DNA of 52,150 bases from assembly GCF_039543385.1 (NCBI RefSeq), contig NZ_BAABJQ010000048.1:1-52150 (forward strand), given 5' to 3'. The translations under genes and the position numbers were made by a program. This DNA comes from Rugosimonospora acidiphila (GTDB taxonomy: Bacteria > Actinomycetota > Actinomycetes > Mycobacteriales > Micromonosporaceae). Numbering within the stretch: the stretch's first letter is position 1; each line of letters begins with the position of its first letter. The notes beneath the pieces were generated by a model. The model worked only from the letters and a program-made list of their open reading frames with translations. It had not been told where the DNA came from and made no database searches. Below, piece after piece: positions 7,597 through 15,357 of the stretch.

Positions 7597-8145
7597 GTGC
7601 CGCCGACCCGCGCGCAGCTCGTCGATCAGCTCCAACGGATCATCGAGATCAAGCTGCTCGATCCGTTGGAGATCCTGCTCGCCGCCGACCTCGACGCGGC
7701 CGACTCCGACGCCACCGCCCTCCACACGGCCGGTCCACGGGCCGGGGCCCGGGAGGGGGCCGGCGGCGTGGCGGACGAGCTGCGCGGGCTGCTGCGCGGT
7801 CGCGTCGACCGGTGGGCGTGGCAGATGACCGGCGACGACGATCGGGTCGCCGTCGGGGCGGTCATGCGGGTGATGTCGACGCTGTACCCGGGTGACGGGC
7901 CGTTCGATCCGCCGGTGCACTGGTGGTCTTCGCCGCTGGGTCAGGTGCTGGCGTACCGGGTTGGACACCCCGTCGCCGAGTCGGTGCCGTACCCGGTCGC
8001 GGGCGCGATGCTCGGCATCACCCGGCAGGGCGTGCATGACCTGATCGCGCGCGGCAAGCTGCGGCGCCACCCGGACGGTGGCGTCGTGCCGGCCTCCATC
8101 CGTGCCCGACTGCTCCAGCTCGAGGAAGGATCCCGCCGGCCATGA
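7597..8145 (+). CDS. Helix-turn-helix DNA-binding protein
   Basis: The 182-residue product starts at GTG 7597, with GGGAGG 5 nt upstream. An ATG at 7570 in the same frame lies inside the operator repeats and has no ribosome binding site. The N-terminal part (QLVDQLQRIIEIKLLDPLEIL) is helical. The C-terminus carries a helix-turn-helix, YPVAGAMLGITRQGVHDLI, followed by the wing-like RGKLRRHPDGGVV, which resembles excisionase/MerR-type readers. The gene overlaps the next hydrolase by 4 bp (ATGA), so the two are co-translated. It probably controls its own operon through the repeats just upstream. The inducer is unknown. Confidence 0.7.
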   Translation: MPPTRAQLVDQLQRIIEIKLLDPLEILLAADLDAADSDATALHTAGPRAGAREGAGGVADELRGLLRGRVDRWAWQMTGDDDRVAVGAVMRVMSTLYPGDGPFDPPVHWWSSPLGQVLAYRVGHPVAESVPYPVAGAMLGITRQGVHDLIARGKLRRHPDGGVVPASIRARLLQLEEGSRRP

Positions 8146-9068
8146 CCGATTCGCTCACCACCGAGGACCTGCTGCTCACCACGCCCGAGGTGCCCATCGC
8201 CGCCCGCGACTTCGGCGGGGAGGGCCGCCCGCTGCTGCTCCTGCACGGCGGCGGCGGCAACCTCGCCACGATGACCACGCTCGCGGCGGCGCTGCGCCCC
8301 GGGTTCCGGGTGGTCGCCGTGGACCTGCGCGGGCACGGCCGCTCCGGCGACGGGCCGTGGAGCTGGGACGCGGTGCTCGCCGACCTGGCCGCGGCGTGCG
8401 ACGAGCTCGGGCTGGTCCGACCGGCCGTGGCCGGCATGTCGCTGGGCGGGATGCTCGCCGCGTTGTGGGCGCACCGGCACCCCGAGTGCCCGGGCGCGGT
8501 CAGCCTGGACGGCAACCCGCCGCCCAGCCGCGCCGACCAGCTCTCCGGCATGCCCGCGGCCGAGGCCGAGGCCGAACTCCACCGGCTGCGCGAGCTGTTC
8601 ACGGGCATGGCGACGGCGATGGCCCGCCCGATGGCGCCGGAGCAGGTCGACGCGGCGATCGAGTCCGCCCGGGCTGCGGCCCGCGGTCACGGCGGCGCGG
8701 CGGACGACTGGGTGGAGGGGTTCCGGCGCGGACTCGTCCAGCGGGACGACGGTACCGCCCTGCTGCGGCCGGACCCCACCCTCACCGAGCAGCTGCGGGT
8801 GGCCATGGAGTCGCTGGACCTGATCCCGGCGTACCGGCAGACCCGCTGCCCGCTGCTGCTCGTGCTCGCCACCGAGGACCTGCCGGAGCAGCGGCCGTTC
8901 CACGAGCTGTACGCGGCCTTCCGCCGCGGCGTCGCCGAGCGCATCGCCAGCGTCGCGGACAATCCGTGCCTGCGGGTCGTACCGCTGGCCGGCGCGAGCC
9001 ACGCCATGGTCGCCGAGCGGCCCGGCGAGATCGCCGCCCTGATCACGGACTTCCTCGGCGAACGCTGA
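8142..9068 (+). CDS. Alpha/beta-fold hydrolase
   Basis: The 308-residue protein shows the usual landmarks of the fold: the oxyanion-hole strand LLLLHGGGGN, VVAVDLRGHGRSGDG, the nucleophile elbow GMSLGG with Ser after strand 5, and a late GASHAMVAERPGEIAALI segment holding the catalytic His. A four-helix lid-like insertion covers about residues 130-210. Substrate cannot be told from sequence; esterases, lactonases and C-C hydrolases look alike at this level. Its start codon overlaps the stop of the HTH gene, so expression is probably controlled by that regulator. Confidence 0.85.
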   Translation: MTDSLTTEDLLLTTPEVPIAARDFGGEGRPLLLLHGGGGNLATMTTLAAALRPGFRVVAVDLRGHGRSGDGPWSWDAVLADLAAACDELGLVRPAVAGMSLGGMLAALWAHRHPECPGAVSLDGNPPPSRADQLSGMPAAEAEAELHRLRELFTGMATAMARPMAPEQVDAAIESARAAARGHGGAADDWVEGFRRGLVQRDDGTALLRPDPTLTEQLRVAMESLDLIPAYRQTRCPLLLVLATEDLPEQRPFHELYAAFRRGVAERIASVADNPCLRVVPLAGASHAMVAERPGEIAALITDFLGER

Positions 9069-9070
9069 GC

Positions 9071-9108
9071 AGCGCGGGCCGCGCCGACTGGCCGGCGCGG
9101 CCCGCGCT
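9071..9108. terminator. Bidirectional hairpin terminator
   Basis: A perfect 15-bp stem (9071-9085 with 9094-9108) with an 8-nt loop lies between the convergent hydrolase and membrane-protein genes. Confidence 0.75.
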
Positions 9109-9124
9109 GAACGATTCCGGGAGT

Positions 9125-10168
9125 TCAGCCGGCGGGGTTCACCGCGGTCGCGGCCGGTTGGCCGGTGCGCCGCGTCGCCCGGGGCAGGGACCGCACGGCG
9201 CGCAGTTCCAGCGCGAGCAGCGCGACCGCCGCCAACCCGAAGACCACGTGGCTGACCGGAGTGATGATCGGCCCGTCGCCCATGATCGGCTGCTCGAGGA
9301 AGCCGTTCCACGCGTAGGTGAGCAGCGCGCCGCCGGCCAGCGCCATCCGGTGCCAACCGTTCCAGCCCGGCCGCCGCGACCAGGCCCGCACCGCGAGCAC
9401 CGTGGCGAGCGCGCCGGCGGCGAAGACGGCCGGCCCGATCCAGGTCGGCAGGTGCCGGATGGACATGAAGACGAAGCCGGCGGCCAGGGCGGCCACGAAC
9501 ATGATCCGGGCCGGCGGCGCGGCCGGGCGATCGGCGATGGGAGCGCCGGCCGCGGTGGTGTCACCGGTCGGGGTGGGTACGGTCTCGACCCGGGGCAACC
9601 GCAGCGCCACCACCACGAGGGCGACGGCCACCGCTACCACCACGGCCAGCGCCGGCCACGGCGCGACGAAGTGGTCGGTGGCGTACGAGGTGGCGAAGGT
9701 GGCCACGGACCCGATCACGAACAGCACCGTGGCCACGGTCAGGCCCGGCGTGCGCAGCCACGGGCTGGTACGCCGGTTCGCCGTCAGCTCCTCGGTCAGC
9801 GCGATCGGCACGCTGATGCTCCAGACCGTGTGCAGGGTCAGCACGAACAGCGTCCACGGCACCGCGATCCCCAGCGCGGGAATGAACCCGTGATCGAGCA
9901 GGTGCGCGTCGGCGTAGTCGGGGTCGAACAGCGACTGCGTGGTAATGCCCTCCTCGAACACCCCGTAGGCCAGGGCCAGCAGGACGATGCTCGGCCAGCC
10001 GCGACCGCTGCGGCGCACCACCTCGCGGATCAGCAGGGCCCCGCCGCCGTACATCGGCGCCAGCAGCAGGAGCCCGTACAGGAAGGCGAGCGTGAAGTCG
10101 CCCAGCAGGTACTCGGCGACGAGTGGGGACAAGAAGAACAGCAGGATGGCGGGTGCGATCCGTCGCAT
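9125..10168 (-). CDS. Multi-pass membrane protein of unknown function
   Basis: The 347-residue protein is strongly hydrophobic, with around nine or ten predicted membrane segments (for example APAILLFFLSPLVAEYLL and LAVVVAVAVALVVVAL). A conserved-looking soluble patch, YGVFEEGITTQSLFDPDY, lies near residue 80 between segments and is the best candidate for an active or binding site. I chose ATG 10168 because GAAGGGAAA lies just upstream; a start 30 nt earlier is possible. A charged/proline cytoplasmic loop splits the protein near residue 215. I do not recognise a named family and infer no transport substrate. Confidence 0.75.
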   Translation of the reverse strand: MRRIAPAILLFFLSPLVAEYLLGDFTLAFLYGLLLLAPMYGGGALLIREVVRRSGRGWPSIVLLALAYGVFEEGITTQSLFDPDYADAHLLDHGFIPALGIAVPWTLFVLTLHTVWSISVPIALTEELTANRRTSPWLRTPGLTVATVLFVIGSVATFATSYATDHFVAPWPALAVVVAVAVALVVVALRLPRVETVPTPTGDTTAAGAPIADRPAAPPARIMFVAALAAGFVFMSIRHLPTWIGPAVFAAGALATVLAVRAWSRRPGWNGWHRMALAGGALLTYAWNGFLEQPIMGDGPIITPVSHVVFGLAAVALLALELRAVRSLPRATRRTGQPAATAVNPAG

Positions 10169-10309
10169 CGGGTTTCCCTTCGGGCGTGATCTGACCACCT
10201 CACTGTCCCGCCGGCACCCCCGCCGACGTCAGTGTCATCGATCCGGACCTGCCCGGTACGAATGTCCTGCCAATCGCGGACATCGCCGCTGACCCCCGCT
10301 CGCGGCGGC

Positions 10310-10338
10310 GGGGCGGGCGCTGCCCACGCGCCCGCCCC
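10310..10338 (-). terminator. Terminator of the xylanase remnant
   Basis: An 11-bp perfect stem GGGGCGGGCGC/GCGCCCGCCCC (10310-10320 with 10328-10338) lies just downstream of the xylanase stop at 10348. Confidence 0.65.
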
Positions 10339-10347
10339 TCACGCGGG

Positions 10348-11154
10348 TCACCCGCAGGCGGTTGCGTTGACCGTGAAGCCGGTCGGCGTCGCGTTCGCGC
10401 CCGTCCACGAGCCGTTGAAGCCCAGCGACGTGCTCCCGCCGGCCGGGATCGTGCCGTTGTAGCTCACGTTGGTGACCGTGACCTGGGCACCGTTCTGGGT
10501 GAAGTTGCCGTTCCAGCCCTGGGTTACCTTCTGCCCGTTGGTGAAGGTCCACCGCAGCGTCCAGCCGTTGATCGGGCTCGACCCGGTGTCGCTGATGGTC
10601 ACGTTGGTCGTGAAGCCCACGTTCCACTGGCTGGTCACCTGGTACGTCACGTGGCACCCGCCGGACGCGGGCGGTGCCGTGGTGGGAGGTGCGGTGGTGG
10701 GCGGGGTCGTGGTGGGCGGTGCGGTCGTCGGGCGCGACGAGCTCGGCGGGGAGGCCGGCCCGCCGAGGGCGGCGGCGATCGTGTCGTACAGCGGCTTCTT
10801 GGCCAGGTTCGCGTTCCACGGCAGGGCGGCGCCCTGGCCGGAGAAGACGCTGGGGATCCACGAGTACTTGTCGGTGTAGTCCCACAACGTGATGCCCACG
10901 CACCGGCTGACGGCCAGGCACGCCTTGATCACATTGGTGTAGTACGTCGCCTGGGTGGTGTCCTGCGCGGCCGTCTCGGACAGCGGCATGCGCACGTCCA
11001 GCTCGGTGATCGCGACATCCACCCGAGGTCGGCGAACCGCTGCAGGTTCTGCTGCAGGTTCGCCGGAGAGCCGTACTGGGTGGCGAGGTGCCCCTGGAAG
11101 CCCACGCCGTCGATCGGTACGCCCTGCGCCTTCAGTGACGAGACGAGGTCGCAT
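10348..11154 (-). pseudogene. Broken GH10 xylanase with C-terminal CBM2 domain
   Basis: The last part of a GH10 catalytic domain is present. VDVAITELDVRMP contains the nucleophile Glu and is followed by the LWDYTDKYSWIP motif, a PTT-rich linker and a full CBM2 cellulose-binding domain. Just upstream another frame encodes the preceding GH10 segment (VPIDGVGFQGHL through QRFADLG). Restoring one base near 11021-11024 would join them, so there is a 1-nt deletion. Beyond about 11150 no GH10 sequence can be found, so the signal peptide and most of the barrel, including the acid/base, are gone. The terminator is kept. Two independent lesions argue against a sequencing error as the only cause. Confidence 0.8.
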
Positions 11155-11237
11155 CGTCCTATAGCGGTCCGCGCCGCGCGCCGGCCGGCCGGATCCGGAG
11201 GGCGAATGCCGGGCCGGGCAGCGGGCCGGCCCGCCGC

Positions 11238-11399
11238 TCAGTCCGAGGGGTGGCGGCGGCGCCGGTGCGCATCGAGCCGCTCGGCGTACTCGGCGTCGAA
11301 GTCGTCAGGGACCGGGCGGGCGGCGATCAGCACCACCACGCCGCACTCCGGGCACGCTCTGATCTCCCACATCGGATCGTCGTCCCCGGCCGGTTCCAT
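11238..11399 (-). CDS. Possible 53-residue zinc-ribbon-like small protein
   Basis: A short frame starts at ATG 11399 (GTG 11405 or 11414 are alternatives) and encodes WEIRACPECGVVVLIA, then an acidic helix and a basic end RLDAHRRRRHPSD. The CPEC pair plus two late histidines could bind one zinc ion. Codon use is actinomycete-like. It begins just past the terminator of the LPMO gene and has no ideally spaced ribosome binding site, so expression is uncertain. I do not recognise a family. Confidence 0.4.
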   Translation of the reverse strand: MEPAGDDDPMWEIRACPECGVVVLIAARPVPDDFDAEYAERLDAHRRRRHPSD

Positions 11400-11448
11400 C
11401 TCCACGCCGGTCACGTGCCGGCCGGTACCCCTCGCCGGCAGCCCTCAA

Positions 11449-11476
11449 ACCCGCCGGCCCGGGTGGGCCGGCGGGT
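11449..11476 (-). terminator. Terminator of the LPMO gene
   Basis: A perfect 12-bp stem (11449-11460 with 11465-11476) with tetraloop GGGT lies 22 nt beyond the LPMO stop codon. Confidence 0.75.
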
Positions 11477-11498
11477 CTGCTGGTCGGGCGTGGCGGCC

Positions 11499-12683
11499 CT
11501 AGGTGCTGGTGCAGGTCAGGCCGCTGACCGTGCCCGGCGTGCCGCTGGCCAGGAATCCGAACGACGTTGACCCACCGGCCGAAAGCGCGCCGTTGTAGCC
11601 GATGTTGGCCACGCTGACGTTCCCGCCGCTACCGCTCAGCGTGCCGTTCCAGATCTGGGATATGGACTCCCCATTGGCGAAGGTCCAGGTCACGGTCCAG
11701 CTCCTGATCGCGGCGGAGCCCGCGGTCACCGTCACGTTGGCCTGGAAGTTGCCCGGCCATGAGCTGGTGACCTGGTACGTGGCCTGGCAGCCGGCACCAC
11801 CGGTCGGCGGCGGGGTCGGCGTCCGGCTCGGCGACGGCGACGGTGAGGACGTCGTCCGGCTCGGGGTTGGCGAGACCGTGCGGCTCGGCGATGGCGACGG
11901 TGAGGACGTCGTCCGGCTCGGGGTCGGTGAGACCGTGCGGGTCGGGGTCGGGGTCGGCGAGCCGCTGCCCGGTCCCATGCCGGTCACCTGGCCGTTGCCG
12001 CCGTCGAAGACCACGTCGGAGCAGCCGTAGAAGGTCTCGGTGCTGTCCGAACGCTGCCAGACCGAGTAGATGAGGTGCCGGCCGGTCTTCTGCGGCAGCG
12101 TGCCCGTCCAGTAGTAGTACGAGTTGACGCTGCCCGGGTCGCCGATCGACGGCGGGTCGGGCGCCGAGGAGAACGGCGTCGTCTCGAAGTCGTCCCAGCT
12201 CAGCGGGGCGCTCTGGTCCCAGCCGTCCTTGGTGATGTAGAGGCGGAACGTGCCCGGGTGGGCCGCCCACTTGTTGTACTGGAACTGGATGGTCGCCCCC
12301 GAGGTGAGGTGGGTGATCGGCCAGTCCAGGCGGTTCAGGTCGAACCCGGAGAAGTCGAAGTTCGTCGCGCCGGCGCTGCACAGCTTGCCGTCGGGGATGA
12401 AGCCGGCCATCCGGCCCGACCCGTCCGAGCGCAGCACGGCGAACCAGTTGTACAGCCCGGTGGTGCCGCTCTGCGCGATCGCCGCGGCGCAGGCCGGGTT
12501 GTTGGGGATGATCTGGCCGGTCGAGGTCAGCCCGTCCTCGTAGCACAGCCAGGTGCGGCTGCCGGGGATCTGCAGTGCGCCGTGCGCGTTGGCCGGCATG
12601 GCCAGCGCGACCACGGTGCCCGCCGCCGCCAGGCCGAGCGCGGCGGCGGCCCCGAGCAGTTTGTATCGGAGTCGGAGTCTCAC
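11499..12683 (-). CDS. Secreted AA10 lytic polysaccharide monooxygenase with CBM2
   Basis: The 394-residue precursor has a signal peptide ending ANA, which leaves His34 as the mature N-terminus (HGALQIPGSRTW). That residue is the first half of the copper histidine brace; His142 in KWAAHPGTF is the second. The domain is the cellulose/chitin-active AA10 type and cleaves crystalline polysaccharide with O2 or H2O2. A Ser/Pro/Thr linker contains two 57-bp repeats, and a CBM2 domain closes the protein (about residues 300-394). GTG 12683 follows AGGAAGG at good spacing. It lies beside the broken xylanase-CBM2 gene, together forming a plant-biomass pair of which only the LPMO is intact. Confidence 0.92.
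   Translation of the reverse strand: MRLRLRYKLLGAAAALGLAAAGTVVALAMPANAHGALQIPGSRTWLCYEDGLTSTGQIIPNNPACAAAIAQSGTTGLYNWFAVLRSDGSGRMAGFIPDGKLCSAGATNFDFSGFDLNRLDWPITHLTSGATIQFQYNKWAAHPGTFRLYITKDGWDQSAPLSWDDFETTPFSSAPDPPSIGDPGSVNSYYYWTGTLPQKTGRHLIYSVWQRSDSTETFYGCSDVVFDGGNGQVTGMGPGSGSPTPTPTRTVSPTPSRTTSSPSPSPSRTVSPTPSRTTSSPSPSPSRTPTPPPTGGAGCQATYQVTSSWPGNFQANVTVTAGSAAIRSWTVTWTFANGESISQIWNGTLSGSGGNVSVANIGYNGALSAGGSTSFGFLASGTPGTVSGLTCTST
11824..11937 (-). repeat. Two 57-bp tandem repeats coding the LPMO linker
   Basis: Copies at 11824-11880 and 11881-11937 differ at only a few positions. Each encodes a 19-residue Ser/Pro/Thr/Arg linker unit (SPTPSRTTSSPSPSPSRTV). Confidence 0.85.
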
Positions 12684-12895
12684 GGGAGTGCCTTCCTGTC
12701 GCTTGACCCATGAACGGGAAAGCGAGCCAGGTTGTCCCACGGCGGATCGACCCGACGCGGCTATCGAGGGGAGAGAAGACAGCTCGACGGCGGCGGGCGG
12801 TCCGCCCAACCTGGTCGCCAGCGCGAGACCCCAAGCCGCAAGGCATTGATATATAACCATGAATGCGATCCGGGTGGCAAGCCACCGCCCGGAGC

Positions 12896-14704
12896 TCAGC
12901 CGCCCGGAGCGATGATTCCGTACTCGTGGATCTTCCGGTAGATCGTCGCCCGGGAGATGCCCAGCGACTCGGCGGCCTTGACCTTGCTGCCGTCGAAGTC
13001 CAGCAGGCTGCGCACGATCGCGTCGCGCTCCATCGATTCCAGCGGGCTGAGCAGCCGGCGGCTGACCGTCCAGCACTCGGGCGGCAGGTCGTGCGGGTGG
13101 ATGGCGCCGGTGCGCCGGTGCCGCACCACCCAGCGCAGCACCCGCCACAATTGCGCCGTGTTCCCCGGCCAGCTGGAGCGCAGCAGGAACTGCATCGCCT
13201 CGGTGGAGCAGACCAGCCGGCCGTCCGGGTTGAGCTTGGACAGGAACAGCGGTACCAGGTCGTGCAGGTCCTCGATGTGATGGCGCAGCGGCGGGAGCTC
13301 GACCGTACCCGGGAAGAACCGCAGCAGCTCGGCGAGGTCGTCGTCCCGGGGCGCCTCGGTCAGCGTGACGGCCACCCACAGCGCACGCGCCCGCCCCGCC
13401 GCCCGGGCCCGCTCGGCCTCGGCCGCCAGCACCCGCAGCGTCCCCGGCTGCAGCCGGTCCACGTGACGCACGATCAGGGCGCCCTCGCCGTCCTGCAGCT
13501 CGCGGCGGGCGCCGGCCAGCCAGCCGTCCTCGGTGCCGGCCTGCTCGGCGTCCAGCACTCGGATCCGGCCCGCCGGCCGGCGGCGCTGGTGCACCGCCCG
13601 GACCACGGCCAGCTTGCCCGCCCCCGGCTCGCTGGTCAGCGCCAGCCACTCCCCGGTGTCGTAGGCCGCCTCCACCTGGTGGCACGCGCGCAGCCAGAGC
13701 GGTGCCGAGCCCACCAGCCCGGGCACGATCGCCAGGCTCGCCGCCCCGCCGGCATCCACCGCCTGCCGGCCGCCGGCCTCGATCAGCTTGACGTGCACGA
13801 CGCCGCCGGCCGGCCGCCCCCCGGCCAGCACGGGCCGGCAGTACATCCGCGCGGTCAGGCCGGTGGGCAGCTCGACCCGCACGGTACGCGGCGCGGCGTC
13901 GGCCAGCGATTCGTTCGCCCGGGCGAGCAGCACGGACTGGTCGGCCGGGTCGAGCAGCCGCCGCGCGTGCTCGTTCATCATCACCGTGTCGTTGTTGACC
14001 GCGAAGACGATGCCCGCGGTGCGCCGGCAGGTGCGCAGATACTCCTGGAGCAGCCCGAACTCCCGCATCCGGCTGTCCGTGAGCAGCGCCATCCGGATCT
14101 GGTCGGCGGTGGTCTTGGCGAGCGCGACCAGCAGCGGGCCGGCGTCGCGGCGCCAGCAGGTCAGGTCCACCGCGCCGACCGTCCGACCGGAGATCGGGTG
14201 CTGGATGGGCACACCCGCGCAGGCGAGATCCTCCAGGTGCTCGGCGTAGTGCTCGTGCCCGAACACGTGCATCGGCCGGCCACCCTCCAGGGCGGTACCG
14301 ATGCCGTTGGTGCCCACGAACTCCTCGGCGTAGCTGAAGCCGGGGGCGAGGCGCACGCTGTCGAGGTGCCGGTCGAGGTCACGATCGGCGCTGAGCCGGC
14401 TGAGCACCATTCCCGACGGATCGGTCAGGATGATGCTGATCGGCTGGCCGTCCAGGTGTTCGCGCAGGTGCCGGAGCACCGGCATCGCGCTGCGGAACAG
14501 CGGGGTCTCGAGGTCGGGGTCGCGGACGTAGGACAGGTCGATGCGGTCGGCGGCCACGTTCCACCGCCGGGACCGCCACCACGATGCCAGGATCGTGTCG
14601 CGCACCTGGTCGGGCTCGAACGCGTCGGCGGTCAGGAACCGCTCCCGGGTCCTCGCCAGCCGGTCCCCCTCGGTCGGATCGTGGTGACGTGCCTTGGGCG
14701 ACAT
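12896..14704 (-). CDS. mimR: AcoR/MimR-type transcriptional activator of the monooxygenase operon
   Basis: The 602-residue protein has an N-terminal sensory region with a GAF domain (around residues 75-200, including FSYAEEFVGTNGIGTALEGG and VPIQHPISGRTVGAVDLTC). A reduced AAA+ domain follows (P-loop SEPGAGK near 350, SSWPGNTAQLWR near 520), then a C-terminal Fis-type helix-turn-helix (VKAAESLGISRATIYRKIHEYGI). It lacks the GAFTGA loop that contacts sigma-54, as expected in actinomycetes, which have no sigma-54. It is divergent from the prm operon, as MimR is in mycobacteria, where it activates the diiron monooxygenase genes. GGGAGG precedes the ATG. Family certain; the mimR name rests on synteny. 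Confidence 0.85.
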   Translation of the reverse strand: MSPKARHHDPTEGDRLARTRERFLTADAFEPDQVRDTILASWWRSRRWNVAADRIDLSYVRDPDLETPLFRSAMPVLRHLREHLDGQPISIILTDPSGMVLSRLSADRDLDRHLDSVRLAPGFSYAEEFVGTNGIGTALEGGRPMHVFGHEHYAEHLEDLACAGVPIQHPISGRTVGAVDLTCWRRDAGPLLVALAKTTADQIRMALLTDSRMREFGLLQEYLRTCRRTAGIVFAVNNDTVMMNEHARRLLDPADQSVLLARANESLADAAPRTVRVELPTGLTARMYCRPVLAGGRPAGGVVHVKLIEAGGRQAVDAGGAASLAIVPGLVGSAPLWLRACHQVEAAYDTGEWLALTSEPGAGKLAVVRAVHQRRRPAGRIRVLDAEQAGTEDGWLAGARRELQDGEGALIVRHVDRLQPGTLRVLAAEAERARAAGRARALWVAVTLTEAPRDDDLAELLRFFPGTVELPPLRHHIEDLHDLVPLFLSKLNPDGRLVCSTEAMQFLLRSSWPGNTAQLWRVLRWVVRHRRTGAIHPHDLPPECWTVSRRLLSPLESMERDAIVRSLLDFDGSKVKAAESLGISRATIYRKIHEYGIIAPGG

Positions 14705-14807
14705 CGGGTCCCCCCGCCTCCCGGACCGCTCGCGCCGGCGTGGGCCGCCGGCCGGCGGTGAAAGGTTTCGTCGTGGTTACAACATAGGCGCGGGGCCGGC
14801 CGGACGT

Positions 14808-14822
14808 GTCTCATGTTGAGAC
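14808..14822. promoter_or_regulatory. Perfect palindrome GTCTCA-N3-TGAGAC, putative activator site 1
   Basis: GTCTCATGTTGAGAC is a perfect 6-bp inverted repeat with a 3-nt spacer. It lies in the divergent region, 104 bp from the activator start and 85 bp before the small gene at 14907. A close match occurs again before prmA. Confidence 0.6.
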
Positions 14823-14906
14823 CGCCAACGTGCCATTTACGCCGTCTGATGCCTGCACACGGTCATGACATGCCGAGCCGGAACCGCCACGGACAGGAGC
14901 GCCGCG

Positions 14907-15140
14907 ATGGATCAGCCGGAGAGCTACAACCCGTGGAGCGTCGTCAACGTGGTCTTTCACCACCTGGCGGCGCAGGGCCTGCACCCGGTGCTCGGCGAGA
15001 CCGGTGACCCCGGCGTGCCGGCGGCGCAGCTGTTGCGGGCGCTGGGAATCGAGCCCGCGGCCGAGGGGGATCGCCGGGTATCCGCGAACGTGCAGCGACA
15101 GCTCGCCGAGGTGCGGGCCGCGATGTTCGGCGAGCGGTGA
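14907..15140 (+). CDS. Small conserved-looking protein at the head of the monooxygenase operon
   Basis: The 77-residue protein has a clear AGGAG ribosome binding site and good codon use. It reads MDQPESYNPWSVVNVVF at the start and ends in a basic helix with AEVRAAMFGE. It contains no transmembrane segment or metal motif; the predicted make-up is mostly helical. Its position, between the two palindromes and divergent from the regulator, suggests a role in control or assembly of the monooxygenase, but that is only inference. I do not recognise a family. Confidence 0.7.
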   Translation: MDQPESYNPWSVVNVVFHHLAAQGLHPVLGETGDPGVPAAQLLRALGIEPAAEGDRRVSANVQRQLAEVRAAMFGER

Positions 15141-15185
15141 GCGTCTCGGCGAGCGGTAAGCGTCTCGGCGAGCGGCGAGCGTTCG
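15129..15185 (+). repeat. Three tandem 19-bp repeats
   Basis: Copies GGCGAGCGGTGAGCGTCTC, GGCGAGCGGTAAGCGTCTC and a more divergent third lie at 15129-15147, 15148-15166 and 15167-15185. The first supplies the 3' end and stop codon of the small gene. Confidence 0.85.
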
Positions 15186-15205
15186 GCCGGCGGGGCGACG
15201 GGACC

Positions 15206-15220
15206 GTCTCATGATGAGAT
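15206..15220 (+). promoter_or_regulatory. Near-perfect palindrome GTCTCA-N3-TGAGAT, putative activator site 2
   Basis: GTCTCATGATGAGAT repeats the site at 14808 with one mismatch in the right arm. It lies 138 bp upstream of the prmA start, a typical distance for an activator of this class. Everything between 15141 and 15357 is otherwise non-coding. Confidence 0.6.
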
Positions 15221-15357
15221 CCGAGCCGGCGTCACCACGCGGTGTGATTTCAGCGTACGAGGGCCGGCCCGGCCGGATGCCGGCGGCGCGGCACAACGCG
15301 ATCGCGGCTGAGGACGGGTGAGCCTCAGCCGACCCGAGCGACGGGTGAGGAGTGACC

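Noticed and set aside
15281..15310. GGCAC...GATCGC resembling a sigma-54 -24/-12 promoter before prmA
   Set aside because: The GG to GC spacing does not fit the required 10 nt, and actinomycetes lack sigma-54.
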